From Hyphomicrobiales bacterium (GTDB lineage Bacteria > Pseudomonadota > Alphaproteobacteria > Rhizobiales > Rhizobiaceae): a DNA stretch of 64,000 nt. Position numbers and translations under genes: made by a program. Within the stretch, counting starts at the first letter, position 1, and each line of letters starts with the position of its first letter. The stretch is taken from the NCBI GenBank assembly GCA_900473795.1, contig UCMT01000014.1, forward strand, positions 1-64,000. Reading direction: 5' to 3'. Shown here piece by piece: positions 1 through 7,851 of the stretch. The notes under the pieces are model-generated. The model saw nothing but the letters and a program-made list of their open reading frames with translations. It made no database searches and was not told the DNA's origin.

Positions 1-5
1 CCTCC

Positions 6-81
6 CCCTTGTGGGGAGGGTTGGGGAGGGGCTTTTTCTTTACTGAGAGAGTAAACCCCTCCCCAACCCTCCCCACAAGGG
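6..81. repeat. 26-bp perfect inverted repeat (stem-loop element)
   Basis: Two arms, 6-31 and 56-81, are perfect reverse complements over 26 bp and are separated by a 24-nt AT-richer spacer. One arm is purine-rich and the other pyrimidine-rich. The element lies just downstream of the minus-strand alcohol dehydrogenase stop, so a transcript reading through would form a very stable hairpin. It may be a terminator-like or REP/MITE-like chromosomal repeat. No second copy was noticed in the window. Confidence 0.75.
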
Positions 82-100
82 AGAGGGAAAACCGCCGGCC

Positions 101-1141
101 TTACAGCGTCGCCATGTCGATGACGAAGCGGTAGCGCACGTCGCTCTTGATGACGCGCTCATAGGCTTCGTTGACCTGATCCATGCGGATCAACTCGATC
201 TCCGAGACGATGTTGTGCTCGCCGCAGAAATCGAGCATCTCCTGCGTTTCCTTGATCGAGCCGATCATCGAGCCGGCAATCGAGCGGCGGCCCGGAATGA
301 GCGAGAAGGCATGCACCGGCACCGGATTTTCCGGAACGCCGAGCAGGACGAGCGTCCCGTCCACCTTCAGCAGGCCGAGATAGGCGTTCCAGTCGATTTC
401 CGCCGAGACGGTGCACAGGATAACGTCGAACGTGCCGGCCAGCGTCTTGAAGGTCTCCGCGTCGCTGGTGGCGTAATAGTGATCGGCACCCAGCTTGAGG
501 CCGTCTTCCTTCTTCGACAGCGACTGGCTAAGCACGGTCACGTCCGCGCCCATCGCACGGGCGAGCTTGACGCCCATATGGCCGAGGCCGCCCATGCCGA
601 CGATCGCGACCTTCTTGCCGGGACCGGCGCCCCATTTGCGCAACGGCGAATAGAGCGTGATGCCGGCGCATAGCAGCGGCGCCGTCGCCTCGAAAGGCAG
701 ATGCTCCGGAATGGACAGCACATAACCTTCCTTGACGACGATGTGATCGGAATAGCCGCCCTGGGTGGGCGTTTTTCCGTCCGCCTCGACCCCGTTGTAG
801 GTCGGCACGAGACCAGGCATGTACTGTTCGAGATCCACGTCGCGGCTGGCACAAGTGGTGCAGCTGTCGACGAAGCAGCCGACGCCGACCCGGTCGCCCA
901 CCTTGAACTTCGAAACCTTCGATCCGACAGCGGTGACGATGCCGGCGACCTCGTGGCCGGGAACCATCGGAAACATCGAGTTGCCCCATTCGTTGCGGGC
1001 CTGATGAATGTCCGAGTGGCAGATGCCGGAATATTTGATGCTGATGACGACGTCGTCCTCGCGCGGTTCGCGCCGCTCGAACGTGAAGGGTTGCAGCGGT
1101 TTCGACGCATCCGTCGCCGCATATCCTCTTGCCAGGGCCAT
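101..1141 (-). CDS. NAD(P)-dependent zinc alcohol dehydrogenase (YahK/cinnamyl-alcohol-dehydrogenase type)
   Basis: A 346-residue medium-chain dehydrogenase that would interconvert alcohols and aldehydes in the cytosol. Catalytic zinc ligands are visible as C41 (GICHSD), H63-E64 (GHE) and C158. The Rossmann glycine motif [10 protein letters not shown] is at 181-190. The start is preceded by a good AAGGAG site. It is divergent from an AraC-type regulator 222 bp away, the layout of aldehyde-responsive yqhC/yqhD-like pairs, so local control by that regulator is likely. One oddity: the structural-zinc loop keeps C94 and C97, but the third and fourth cysteines are R100 and M108. The substrate cannot be read from sequence. 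Confidence 0.9.
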   Translation of the reverse strand: MALARGYAATDASKPLQPFTFERREPREDDVVISIKYSGICHSDIHQARNEWGNSMFPMVPGHEVAGIVTAVGSKVSKFKVGDRVGVGCFVDSCTTCASRDVDLEQYMPGLVPTYNGVEADGKTPTQGGYSDHIVVKEGYVLSIPEHLPFEATAPLLCAGITLYSPLRKWGAGPGKKVAIVGMGGLGHMGVKLARAMGADVTVLSQSLSKKEDGLKLGADHYYATSDAETFKTLAGTFDVILCTVSAEIDWNAYLGLLKVDGTLVLLGVPENPVPVHAFSLIPGRRSIAGSMIGSIKETQEMLDFCGEHNIVSEIELIRMDQVNEAYERVIKSDVRYRFVIDMATL

Positions 1142-1363
1142 AGATCACTCCTTTATGTCATGAAGCGGGGATTATGATGGAGGCGCGAGCGGCCTCTCCC
1201 CGGAAGCGCACTATGCAGGCAGCGGCGAACGGGTGTTAGAGCAATCCTGCAAAATTATTGTACGATCCTGCAAAACATGTCGCCGGCGTTTTGCAAACGC
1301 GTGTTAAAAGACTAACTCTCGAATTGCGTGATGAAGTCTAAATGGCTGGAAAGACTTTCGATT

Positions 1364-2305
1364 ATGACAGATTCAAGAACCCCGAGCAGTCAGGAACTGA
1401 TTGATCTCATTGCCCGTTTCGCCAAAGAAGACGGCGATCACGAAACGTCGATCCCCGGTTTGAGCGTTCATAGACGTTCGGGAACAGGCATCAAGGCCTG
1501 TGGTGCCTACAAGCCGAGCCTGGCACTGATCGTCCAGGGCGCAAAACAGGTGGCGCTCGGCGATGATGTCTACCGCTATGCCCGCGGCGACTATCTGCTC
1601 ACCTCGATTGACCTGCCGGTCACCACCCAGATCGTCGAGGCGACCGTCGAAAAGCCGTATCTGAGCATGACATTCCAGATCGACACCACCAAGATCGCCG
1701 GTTTCGTGGACCAAACCAGTCAGGCGGATCGCAGTTCCACCCCAGCCACCCGCGGCATGGCGGTGAGCGAGCTGACGCCGGAGCTCGAAGACGTCGCCAC
1801 GCGACTGCTGCGGCTGCTGGAGCGGCCGGAAGACGTTGCGGTCCTGCTGCCGCTGATCGAGCGGGAGATTATCTATCGCCTTTTGATGGGACCGCAGAGC
1901 GGCCGCCTGCGCCAGATGGCCGTCACCGACAGCCAGTCGCACCAGATCAACCGCGCCTGCGTCTGGCTGAAGGAGCACTACGCCCTGCCGCTGAAGGTCG
2001 AGGAACTCGCCAGCCGCGTCAGCATGAGCGTTTCCTCGCTGCACCATCATTTCAAGGCGATCACCGCCATGAGCCCGATGCAGTACCAGAAGCAGTTGCG
2101 CCTGCAGGAAGCGCGCCGGCTGATGCTGGAAGAGATGCTCGACGCAGGATCGGCCGGCCATCAGGTGGGTTATGAGAGCCAGTCGCAGTTCAGCCGCGAA
2201 TATGCCCGCCAGTACGGCGAACCGCCGCGGCGCGACGTCGGCCGCGTCCGCCGCAGCCTGATGGAACGGCTGACAGGTGGTGTCGAAATGCTGAGCGAGG
2301 GATAG
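1364..2305 (+). CDS. AraC family transcriptional regulator with AraC_N-type sensor domain
   Basis: A 313-residue regulator. The N-terminal cupin-like AraC_N domain covers roughly residues 20-170 and shows the family signature around YKPSLALIVQGAK and DYLLTSIDLPV. The C-terminal part (about 205-300) holds two helix-turn-helix motifs, with SVSSLHHHFKAITAMSP in the first. The ATG at 1364 has a GGAAAG nine bases upstream and was chosen. In-frame GTG 1328 and ATG 1331 would add 11-12 residues. It is divergently transcribed from the alcohol dehydrogenase. By analogy with YqhC it probably senses a reactive aldehyde or alcohol and controls that enzyme, which is inference. Confidence 0.88.
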   Translation: MTDSRTPSSQELIDLIARFAKEDGDHETSIPGLSVHRRSGTGIKACGAYKPSLALIVQGAKQVALGDDVYRYARGDYLLTSIDLPVTTQIVEATVEKPYLSMTFQIDTTKIAGFVDQTSQADRSSTPATRGMAVSELTPELEDVATRLLRLLERPEDVAVLLPLIEREIIYRLLMGPQSGRLRQMAVTDSQSHQINRACVWLKEHYALPLKVEELASRVSMSVSSLHHHFKAITAMSPMQYQKQLRLQEARRLMLEEMLDAGSAGHQVGYESQSQFSREYARQYGEPPRRDVGRVRRSLMERLTGGVEMLSEG

Positions 2306-2454
2306 GCCTCTCGTGCAAGAAGCGAATTGGGAGTCCTGTCCTTGCCGGTCACGAACGGCCGATCTTCGCGGTCGTTAAAATTGTCGCCTTTCTCACGCCA
2401 TTTCCTTTACAGCATTTCCGTAGCATTCTTGCACACAGAGGCGAGGAGCATGTG

Positions 2455-2622
2455 ATGGCAAATCACCGAAGAGATGCATATTCGGCGTTCGCAGAAGATC
2501 ATCGGCGGCTGGGGGCAGCGAAAGGTCCCCTGTCTCCGACGCTGCGCATAAAGGCGCTTGCCGCCGCCGTACTGGCCGGCGCCCTGTTCTGGAGCGCGGT
2601 GATCTATTTCATCATGCGCTGA
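2455..2622 (+). CDS. small single-pass membrane protein, unknown function
   Basis: A 55-codon frame with a strong GCGAGGAG ribosome site nine bases before the ATG. The first 33 residues are charged and basic (MANHRRDAY at the start). Residues 34-54 form one hydrophobic segment (ALAAAVLAGALFWSAVIYFI), followed by a short MR tail, so a tail-anchored or N-in membrane peptide is expected. No family is recognised. Support comes from the ribosome site and the well-formed membrane helix. A chance reading frame remains possible. Confidence 0.55.
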   Translation: MANHRRDAYSAFAEDHRRLGAAKGPLSPTLRIKALAAAVLAGALFWSAVIYFIMR

Positions 2623-2822
2623 GGCTGCGTGCCGGGTTTCCCTGACCGGGTGGTGCCGCTGCGCGCAGATTGGCGAACCTTTCACAAGCCGCAATTCCAA
2701 CGTCCGCAACCACAGCGGCGACCTCCCCTCGCAGCCGTATCGGCAAGCCGTTTGACGCCATCCCGCGCGAAAAGCGGCTAACGCGGCGTTACATCGCAAA
2801 ACAATTTGCGATGATATTTTTC

Positions 2823-2848
2823 GGAACGATCACTCCGCCTCTCGCATT
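2823..2848 (+). promoter_or_regulatory. possible EcfG-type promoter of the DUF1236 gene
   Basis: GGAAC at 2823-2827 is followed after 17 nt by CATT at 2845-2848, one mismatch from the alphaproteobacterial EcfG consensus GGAAC-N16/17-CGTT. It would start transcription about 30 nt before the DUF1236 gene. The match is imperfect, so this is tentative. Confidence 0.3.
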
Positions 2849-2887
2849 GTGGACCACATGGCCATGACAAAACGAAAGGAGTGAGCC

Positions 2888-3283
2888 ATGAAAACCAAGA
2901 TCCTGATCCTCTCCGCTGCCGCTCTCGGCATGATGTCCACCGCTGCGCTCGCAGAGGATGGCGCCATCACCGGTGCTGCCGGCGGCGCGGTCACGGGCGC
3001 CATCGTCGGCGGCCCGGTCGGCGCTGCCGTCGGTGGCGTTGTCGGCCTGGCGGCCGGCGCCGCTCTCGACCCGCCGCCGCAGAGGGTGGTGACCTATGTC
3101 GAACAGCAGCCGCTGCAGCAGTCGGTCGTCATCGAACAGCCGCTGGCGGTCGGCAAGCCGATCCCGCGCGATGTCGTGCTGATGCCCGTGCCGGAAGACA
3201 CCCGCTATTCCTATGCGGTCGTCAACAACCAGCGCGTGATTGTCGATCCGAGGACCCATACGGTCGTGCGGATCATGCAATAA
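2888..3283 (+). CDS. DUF1236-type secreted protein with glycine-zipper segment
   Basis: A 131-residue protein with a clear signal peptide (positive MKTK, hydrophobic core, cleavage after ALA at about 22). Residues 26-60 are a glycine/alanine zipper (GAAGGAVTGAIVGGPVGAAV), which could insert into or associate with membrane. The C-terminal half carries the DUF1236 pattern, ending in DTRYSYAVVNNQRVIVDPRTHTVV. Such proteins are abundant periplasmic or envelope proteins of unknown function in Rhizobiales. The start has AAAGGAG upstream, and a terminator follows at 3308, so it looks monocistronic. Confidence 0.85.
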   Translation: MKTKILILSAAALGMMSTAALAEDGAITGAAGGAVTGAIVGGPVGAAVGGVVGLAAGAALDPPPQRVVTYVEQQPLQQSVVIEQPLAVGKPIPRDVVLMPVPEDTRYSYAVVNNQRVIVDPRTHTVVRIMQ

Positions 3284-3307
3284 GGCCAACTACGGCATCG
3301 AGTGGAG

Positions 3308-3331
3308 GGGCGGACGGTGGTCCGCCCTTTT
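3308..3331 (+). terminator. Rho-independent terminator after the DUF1236 gene
   Basis: GGGCGGAC (3308-3315), loop GGTG, GTCCGCCC (3320-3327), then TTTT. The stem is a perfect 8 bp. Confidence 0.8.
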
Positions 3332-3462
3332 CGTTTGAGGAAGCCTCGTCTCGCGCCCTTCGCCACGTTCCATGGGCTAATCTGCCGACAAGACGGACCG
3401 GCAGAGGGAACATTTCGTCGCGATAACGTGTTAAAGTGAGCTTGGACGAGGGAGGCGATATA

Positions 3463-3726
3463 ATGAAAATACTGATTCTAGCCTGCGCCGTCGCATTGGC
3501 GTCCTGCACCTCAGCTGAGGTGGAGCCGATCCCCGGAAGCATCACCTACGGCGGTCACCAGCCGCGCACGAAGCTGACGAAAGCACCGATCGGCAGCACG
3601 TTCACCAATCAGATCATGGACGAAACCGGCCGCATGGCCATCGAAACCTACAGGATCGAGCCGGACCGCTCTCTGACCCTGATCAGACGTCAACGCATCC
3701 GGCCGGACTTTTTCTCATTTGATTGA
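3463..3726 (+). CDS. small lipoprotein, unknown function
   Basis: An 87-residue protein. The ATG at 3463 follows a GGGAGG ribosome site. MKILILACAVALASC is a type II signal peptide with lipobox LASC and lipidated C15. The mature part is polar, contains GSITYGGHQPRTKLTKAP and ends in basic and aromatic residues. No domain is recognised. It presumably sits on the inner leaflet of the outer membrane. An in-frame upstream start at 3436 would put residues before the signal peptide and is less likely. Confidence 0.7.
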   Translation: MKILILACAVALASCTSAEVEPIPGSITYGGHQPRTKLTKAPIGSTFTNQIMDETGRMAIETYRIEPDRSLTLIRRQRIRPDFFSFD

Positions 3727-3826
3727 GGACTTGGGCACCGATCGAGACCATATCGGCCGACATTCAGCCACGCTGATTGAACGCACGACCGCCATTCAGC
3801 GAGTTCTGTCATCTATATTGGAAAAA

Positions 3827-3903
3827 TGGTAGCGGGAGAGGGACTCGAACCCCCGACACGCGGATTATGATTCCGCTGCTCTAACCACCTGAGCTACCCC
3901 GCC
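3827..3903 (-). tRNA. tRNA with CAU anticodon, probably elongator tRNA-Met
   Basis: The minus strand folds as a 77-nt tRNA with encoded CCA. Acceptor GGCGGGG pairs with TCCCGCT through two G-U pairs. The D arm is AGCTCAGGTGGTTAGAGC. The anticodon stem is GCGGA/TCCGC with loop ATCATAA, and the T arm is GGGGGTTCGAGTCCC. It is not an initiator tRNA, because position 1 pairs and the anticodon stem lacks the three G-C pairs. A CAU tRNA could also be tRNA-Ile2, modified to lysidine by TilS. Discriminator A73 with G2-C71 and C3-G70 fits methionine but does not exclude Ile2. Confidence 0.93.
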
Positions 3904-4052
3904 GCCGGGACGTTGACATGGGCCTTGGCCGCTGTCGTCGCCGTCAGTGGGGCGGCTTATAAGGTGCGGTTCATGCCGGTGTCAAGCCGAGCCGTTTTAA
4001 AAAATGGGAAGTTTTCCAACGGCCCGTGAACGCCGAGCAAGCGCCGCCCCGC

Positions 4053-5249
4053 TCAGGCGGCGGCCGAGCTCCGCAGCAGGTCCTTCAGCGCTGCCTCGGC
4101 AGCCGCTTCGCGTTCGGAACGCAGGATGAAACCACCGCCATAGACCCGGGCGTCCTCGCCGGTGCCGGAATAGAGTGCGCAGGCCTGCCCGGGGGCAACA
4201 CCCGCCTCACCTTCCAGAAGTTCGACCGAGATGCCGCCTGCATCGGCGTGCAGGATGGCGGGTGCCGGCTGGCGCGTGGAGCGCACCTTGGCGAAGCAGG
4301 CAAAACCGCCTGCCGCGACTTCATGGATATCGCCGTCGCCCAGCCAGTTGATGTCGCGCAGATAGACGCGGCGCGTTTCCAGCGCTTCCTTCGGTCCGAC
4401 GATGACGCGACGCGAGCGGGCGTCGAGATGCACGACATAAAGCGGTTCGCCGGTGGCGATGCCGATGCCGCGGCGCTGGCCGATGGTGTAATGCAGGATG
4501 CCCTCATGGCTGCCGAGGATGCGGCCGTCGAGATGGACGATATCGCCCGACAGCGCCGCATTCGGCTTCAGCTTCGAGACGATATCGGAATATTTGCCCT
4601 GCGGCACGAAACAGATGTCCTGGCTGTCGGCCTTCTTGGCGACGACGAGGCCCATGTCTTCGGCCAGCGCCCGGGTTTCGGCCTTGGTGAGGCTGCCGAG
4701 CGGGAAGCGCAGATAGTCGATCTGCTCCTGCGTCGTGGCAAAGAGGAAGTAGCTCTGGTCGCGATCGGCATCGGCCGGCCGGAAGAGCGCGCGGCGGCCG
4801 GGCGCGCCGGGCTGAGGGTTTGCTCTGGAGCGGATGTAGTGCCCCGTCGCCAGGGCATCCGCGCCAAGTTCGCGCGCGGTCGCGAGCAGATCGGCGAACT
4901 TGACCGTCTGGTTGCACGCCACGCACGGGATCGGCGTTTCGCCGGCGACATAGCTTTCCGCAAAGGGATTGATGACGGTCTCGCGAAAGCGCTGTTCATA
5001 GTCGAGCACATAATGCGGAATACCGAGGACTTCGCAGACGCGGCGGGCGTCGTCGATATCCTGGCCCGCACAGCAGGAGCCGGCCCTGTGCACGGCAGCG
5101 CCATGATCGTAGAGCTGCAGGGTGATGCCGAGGACATCATAACCCTCGCGCTTCAGGATGCCGGCCACGACGGAGGAATCGACGCCGCCGGACATGGCAA
5201 CGACGACGCGCGTATCTTCGGGCTTGCGATCAAAATCGAGACTGTTCAC
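4053..5249 (-). CDS. mnmA: tRNA-specific 2-thiouridylase MnmA
   Basis: Adds sulfur to C2 of the wobble uridine in tRNA-Lys, -Glu and -Gln, using ATP and a persulfide relay. The PP-loop SGGVDSS lies near the N terminus. The first catalytic cysteine is in [11 protein letters not shown] and the second in GQACALYS near the C terminus. [11 protein letters not shown] marks the central domain. Of several in-frame starts I chose the GTG at 5249 (398 residues, MNSLDFD...), which has GGAAG just upstream and gives the usual rhizobial length. ATG 5276 would give 407 residues. Its downstream neighbour on the same strand is the tRNA-CAU gene. Confidence 0.95.
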   Translation of the reverse strand: MNSLDFDRKPEDTRVVVAMSGGVDSSVVAGILKREGYDVLGITLQLYDHGAAVHRAGSCCAGQDIDDARRVCEVLGIPHYVLDYEQRFRETVINPFAESYVAGETPIPCVACNQTVKFADLLATARELGADALATGHYIRSRANPQPGAPGRRALFRPADADRDQSYFLFATTQEQIDYLRFPLGSLTKAETRALAEDMGLVVAKKADSQDICFVPQGKYSDIVSKLKPNAALSGDIVHLDGRILGSHEGILHYTIGQRRGIGIATGEPLYVVHLDARSRRVIVGPKEALETRRVYLRDINWLGDGDIHEVAAGGFACFAKVRSTRQPAPAILHADAGGISVELLEGEAGVAPGQACALYSGTGEDARVYGGGFILRSEREAAAEAALKDLLRSSAAA

Positions 5250-5425
5250 GGCTTCCAATCCGGCATTCCGGTCCATCGGCGGGGTTTCGGCACTTCTGCG
5301 CGACCTTACCCTGTTTCCTGCAAACGGCCAACGCCGCAGCGAAGCGGGCTTCGGCAACGCCTATCCGCAAGCCCGCTATATAGAAAGTCGCGAGGAAATG
5401 GACAAGAGCGCGCCGAAGCGGTGCT

Positions 5426-6175
5426 TCAGATCAGCTTCATCCGCATGGCGCGGGCAATCGCCTGCATCCGGTTGACGGCATCGAGCTTGCGCGTCGCCGT
5501 CTTGAAATAGCTGGAGACGGTGTATGCCGAAATGCCCAGGATAATGGCGATCTCGTCGCTGCTCTTGCCGGCCGCCGCCCAGCGCAGACACTCGATCTCG
5601 CGGGTAGACAGCTTGTCGCGCACCGAGGTCCCGCTGTCGAAGGTGCGTTCGAGGGTTTCGAGCAACTGCAGCAGGGTCAGATAGAGATCCGCGGTCTCTG
5701 CCCTGTCGGGCTCGGCGCGCGTGCCGGAAAGGAGGACGGCAAAAGCCTCGCCGGCCGTCGTATGCATGAGGACGGCAAAGGCATTGCGCATCGCCTGGCC
5801 CGCAAACAGCGTACCGATCGCATCGACGGCTTTGTCACCCTCAGCGTTCACGAGGAGGGCCGTTTCGGCAAAAATCGGCAGCTTTGTCTGGCGCAGGCGC
5901 TCGACCAGCATGCTGGCATGGAACACCGTGGCCGCATCATATTGCCGTACCATGTCTGAGGGCCAGTTGCTCAGCACAAGACGCTCGGCAAAGCGCTGCT
6001 GCTCGCCGGAGGAAAGACGCGCGATCATGAAGTGGCTGAAGCCGAACTGCGCCGTGCATTGGCGCATCAGGTGCAGCACTTCATATTCCGTCTGGATTGC
6101 GGAACTATTCATGGCGGAAAGGAAATCAGCATAAGCCTCGCTTCGCTGCAAGGCCGGCTTGTCAGGGTCTCTCAT
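5426..6175 (-). CDS. LuxR family regulator with degenerate autoinducer-type domain
   Basis: About 249 residues. The N-terminal part resembles the LuxR autoinducer-binding fold (LVLSNWPSDMVRQYD). However, the conserved ligand Asp and Trp seen in the DPV and PxxW positions of AHL receptors are not evident (FHASMLVER, LPIFAE), so it may not bind an acyl-homoserine lactone. The C-terminal HTH runs from LSTREIECLRWAAAGKSSDE to the end. No luxI is present in the window, making it a LuxR solo. Start options are ATG 6202 and ATG 6175. A 21-bp palindrome lies upstream at 6437-6457. Confidence 0.82.
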   Translation of the reverse strand: MRDPDKPALQRSEAYADFLSAMNSSAIQTEYEVLHLMRQCTAQFGFSHFMIARLSSGEQQRFAERLVLSNWPSDMVRQYDAATVFHASMLVERLRQTKLPIFAETALLVNAEGDKAVDAIGTLFAGQAMRNAFAVLMHTTAGEAFAVLLSGTRAEPDRAETADLYLTLLQLLETLERTFDSGTSVRDKLSTREIECLRWAAAGKSSDEIAIILGISAYTVSSYFKTATRKLDAVNRMQAIARAMRMKLI

Positions 6176-6436
6176 AATTTCGATCACCACCTGCCGGCCC
6201 ATGCCGCCGACGCCTCAAGAAAATTCTCATTTGCGGAACCTTTTTTCTTAAAGCAGCACAGGTGCTCAAAAGCGGCAAAACTCCGAAAGCGCCAGGGAAG
6301 GCACAATCGAAGCAACAGACCGAAATTTGGAAATAATGTGACGCAGTAAGAGCGGATCCATACATCGAACAGGATGTACTATGCTCAATTACGACGGTTT
6401 CTTTATCAAAGAACTGAGCCAAATTGCACCGTTGTA

Positions 6437-6457
6437 TTTGCATGGCTCCCATGCAAA
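6437..6457. promoter_or_regulatory. perfect 21-bp palindrome, operator candidate
   Basis: TTTGCATGG, spacer CTC, CCATGCAAA: nine-base arms with no mismatch, about 260 bp upstream of the LuxR gene and 237 bp upstream of sciP. Size and symmetry are those of a lux-box-like or other dimeric-regulator operator. The binding protein is unknown. Confidence 0.5.
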
Positions 6458-6625
6458 CGTTTGTTTCTAAACATGTCTCGCCTCGCGGACGACCGCTAAA
6501 ACCTGTTGGTTTTGCGGCAAAGGTGGCACCGGCGATCGGCTGGGCGCCAACCGGCGAGACCTCAGATCCGTTGTCAGCAACGCCCGGGAAGTCTCTAAAA
6601 TTATGAGCAAATTGTTACCGTGCGC

Positions 6626-6640
6626 TTAGGCAAATGTTAA
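6626..6640 (+). promoter_or_regulatory. CtrA box upstream of sciP
   Basis: TTAG, 7 nt, TTAA: one mismatch from the full CtrA recognition motif TTAA-N7-TTAA. It ends 53 nt before the sciP start. In Caulobacter, sciP is a CtrA-activated gene, so the location is consistent with conserved control. A GANTC site is also present at 6687-6691. Confidence 0.6.
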
Positions 6641-6693
6641 ATGTGGCAAGCTAAGTTGGGCGCATATGGTCTTGAGTATGTGTAGAGAGTCCA

Positions 6694-6969
6694 ATGACCG
6701 AAATGATACGACCCCGCGTGAAATATGTCATCGGCCCCGATGGCAGCCCTCTGACGATTGCAGACCTGCCGCCGGCCAATACCCGTCGCTGGGTCATCCG
6801 CCGCAAGGCTGAAGTCGTCGCCGCCGTTCGTGGCGGGCTTCTGAGCCTGGAAGAAGCCTGCGAACGTTATACCCTGACCGTCGAAGAATTCCTGTCCTGG
6901 CAGTCCTCCATCAACGACCATGGCCTCGCCGGCCTGCGCACCACGCGTATCCAGCAGTACCGCCACTAA
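6694..6969 (+). CDS. sciP: SciP, CtrA-inhibitory protein (DUF1153)
   Basis: A 91-residue protein matching the DUF1153 family from end to end. It carries the signature RPRVKYVIGPDGSPLTIADL and LPPANTRRWVIRRKAEVV, a helix-turn-helix region at about 35-75 (EVVAAVRGGLLSLEEACERY) and the ending EEFLSWQSSINDHGLAGLR. In Caulobacter, SciP binds CtrA at its promoters and blocks RNA polymerase recruitment late in the cell cycle. Its presence 1.3 kb from ctrA supports the same pathway here. A CtrA-like box lies upstream. Confidence 0.92.
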   Translation: MTEMIRPRVKYVIGPDGSPLTIADLPPANTRRWVIRRKAEVVAAVRGGLLSLEEACERYTLTVEEFLSWQSSINDHGLAGLRTTRIQQYRH

Positions 6970-7111
6970 TCGGCGCGCCAAGCGAAACCTTTTTCGGGCG
7001 GTTGCCATGAACCCGGCAACCGCCCGACGCATTTTCAGGTACCAGCCACCCTTCGCGTTCTGCCCGCGGCATGCCATATATCCGCAGGATGACAATCCAG
7101 ATAGGTGGATG

Positions 7112-7393
7112 ATGGATATCGAACTAGAGGAAGCCGGCTCGCACGGCCGCTACAGCGTGGTGGTTGAAGGTCACACCGGCGAAATGACCTATTCCAGGTC
7201 GTCGCCGCACCTGATCATCATCGATCATACCGCCGTCCCCGACGCGTTGCGCGGCAAGGGCGTCGGCCAGGCGCTCGCTGCCCATGCGATCGAAGAGGCC
7301 CGCAAAGGCGGCTGGAAGATCATTCCGCTCTGCCCTTTCATGCGCGCCCAGACGCTGCGCCATCCCGAATGGCAGGACGTCGTCCAGGGATAG
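7112..7393 (+). CDS. GNAT family N-acetyltransferase, short (Acetyltransf_CG type)
   Basis: About 93 residues, containing only the acetyl-CoA binding core typical of the small YjdJ-like GNAT group. The pyrophosphate-binding motif is VPDALRGKGVGQALAAHAIE, followed by GWKIIPLCPFMRA. Start ATG 7112 is placed by an AGGTGG six bases upstream; ATG 7109 is adjacent. The substrate is unknown. It sits between sciP and the fliJ-like gene, and the convergent terminator at 7431-7480 separates it from the latter. Confidence 0.85.
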   Translation: MDIELEEAGSHGRYSVVVEGHTGEMTYSRSSPHLIIIDHTAVPDALRGKGVGQALAAHAIEEARKGGWKIIPLCPFMRAQTLRHPEWQDVVQG

Positions 7394-7430
7394 GACTGCA
7401 CCGCCCCGAGGCAATGCGCCAAAAATGCAC

Positions 7431-7485
7431 AAGGCCCTCCTCACGAACTTGAGACAAGTCCGTCAGAAGGGCCTTTTGCCTTTTT
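7431..7485. terminator. bidirectional terminator between the GNAT gene and fliJ-like gene
   Basis: AAGGCCCT (7431-7438) pairs with AGGGCCTT (7468-7475), with an inner hairpin ACTTG/CAAGT. On the plus strand it is followed by TTTTGCCTTTTT. It lies between two convergent genes. Confidence 0.75.
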
Positions 7486-7500
7486 GCGCGCTGAATGCCT

Positions 7501-7851
7501 TTATGCGCGCATGCGAACGCCACTGTCGCGCTCTTCGAGCGCGGCCGCCTTGGCGAATTCCGCCTGGACTTCCTCCAGCGCCAGTTCCGCCGCGTCCTGC
7601 TGCACCTTCAACTCCCGAACCGAGACCTGCAGGTTGTCGGCCCGCTGCCGGGCAGCCTTGGCAAACGTCGGATAGGCAAAATGCGAAGGATCGGAAATCC
7701 CAGACTTCTTCTCTTCGAACGTGATCTGGTTTTCCAATTCCTTGGTCATCCGCTCAAATTCGGCCATCATCATTTGAAGCTGGTTCAACTGACGCTGCTT
7801 CTCCTTCACCTGAAATTCCTTCAGGCGAACAAGGCTCTCACGTGACTTCAT
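7501..7851 (-). CDS. fliJ: FliJ-like flagellar export protein
   Basis: A 116-residue, almost entirely helical, coiled-coil protein starting MKSRESLVRLKEFQVKEKQR. Length, charge pattern and heptads fit FliJ, the soluble stalk of the flagellar export ATPase complex that works with FliI/FliH. In rhizobia a fliJ-like gene is often next to ctrA, as here (divergent, 442 bp apart). Other flagellar genes are absent from the window, so the name rests on the coiled-coil pattern and context. ATG 7851 follows GGGAG. An in-frame TTG at 7857 is less likely. Confidence 0.72.
   Translation of the reverse strand: MKSRESLVRLKEFQVKEKQRQLNQLQMMMAEFERMTKELENQITFEEKKSGISDPSHFAYPTFAKAARQRADNLQVSVRELKVQQDAAELALEEVQAEFAKAAALEERDSGVRMRA

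Larger units (their letters stand above)
6176..6693. other. intergenic region between the LuxR gene and sciP
   Basis: About 500 nt without a convincing gene. It holds a perfect 9-3-9 palindrome (6437-6457) and a CtrA-like box (6626-6640), listed separately. A 29-codon frame at 6381-6470 overlaps the palindrome and is not supported by length or family. Confidence 0.6.

Noticed and set aside
6381-6470. A 29-codon plus-strand frame starting MLNYDGFFIKEL
   Set aside because: An AGGAT precedes it, but it is short, overlaps the palindrome and resembles no known peptide.
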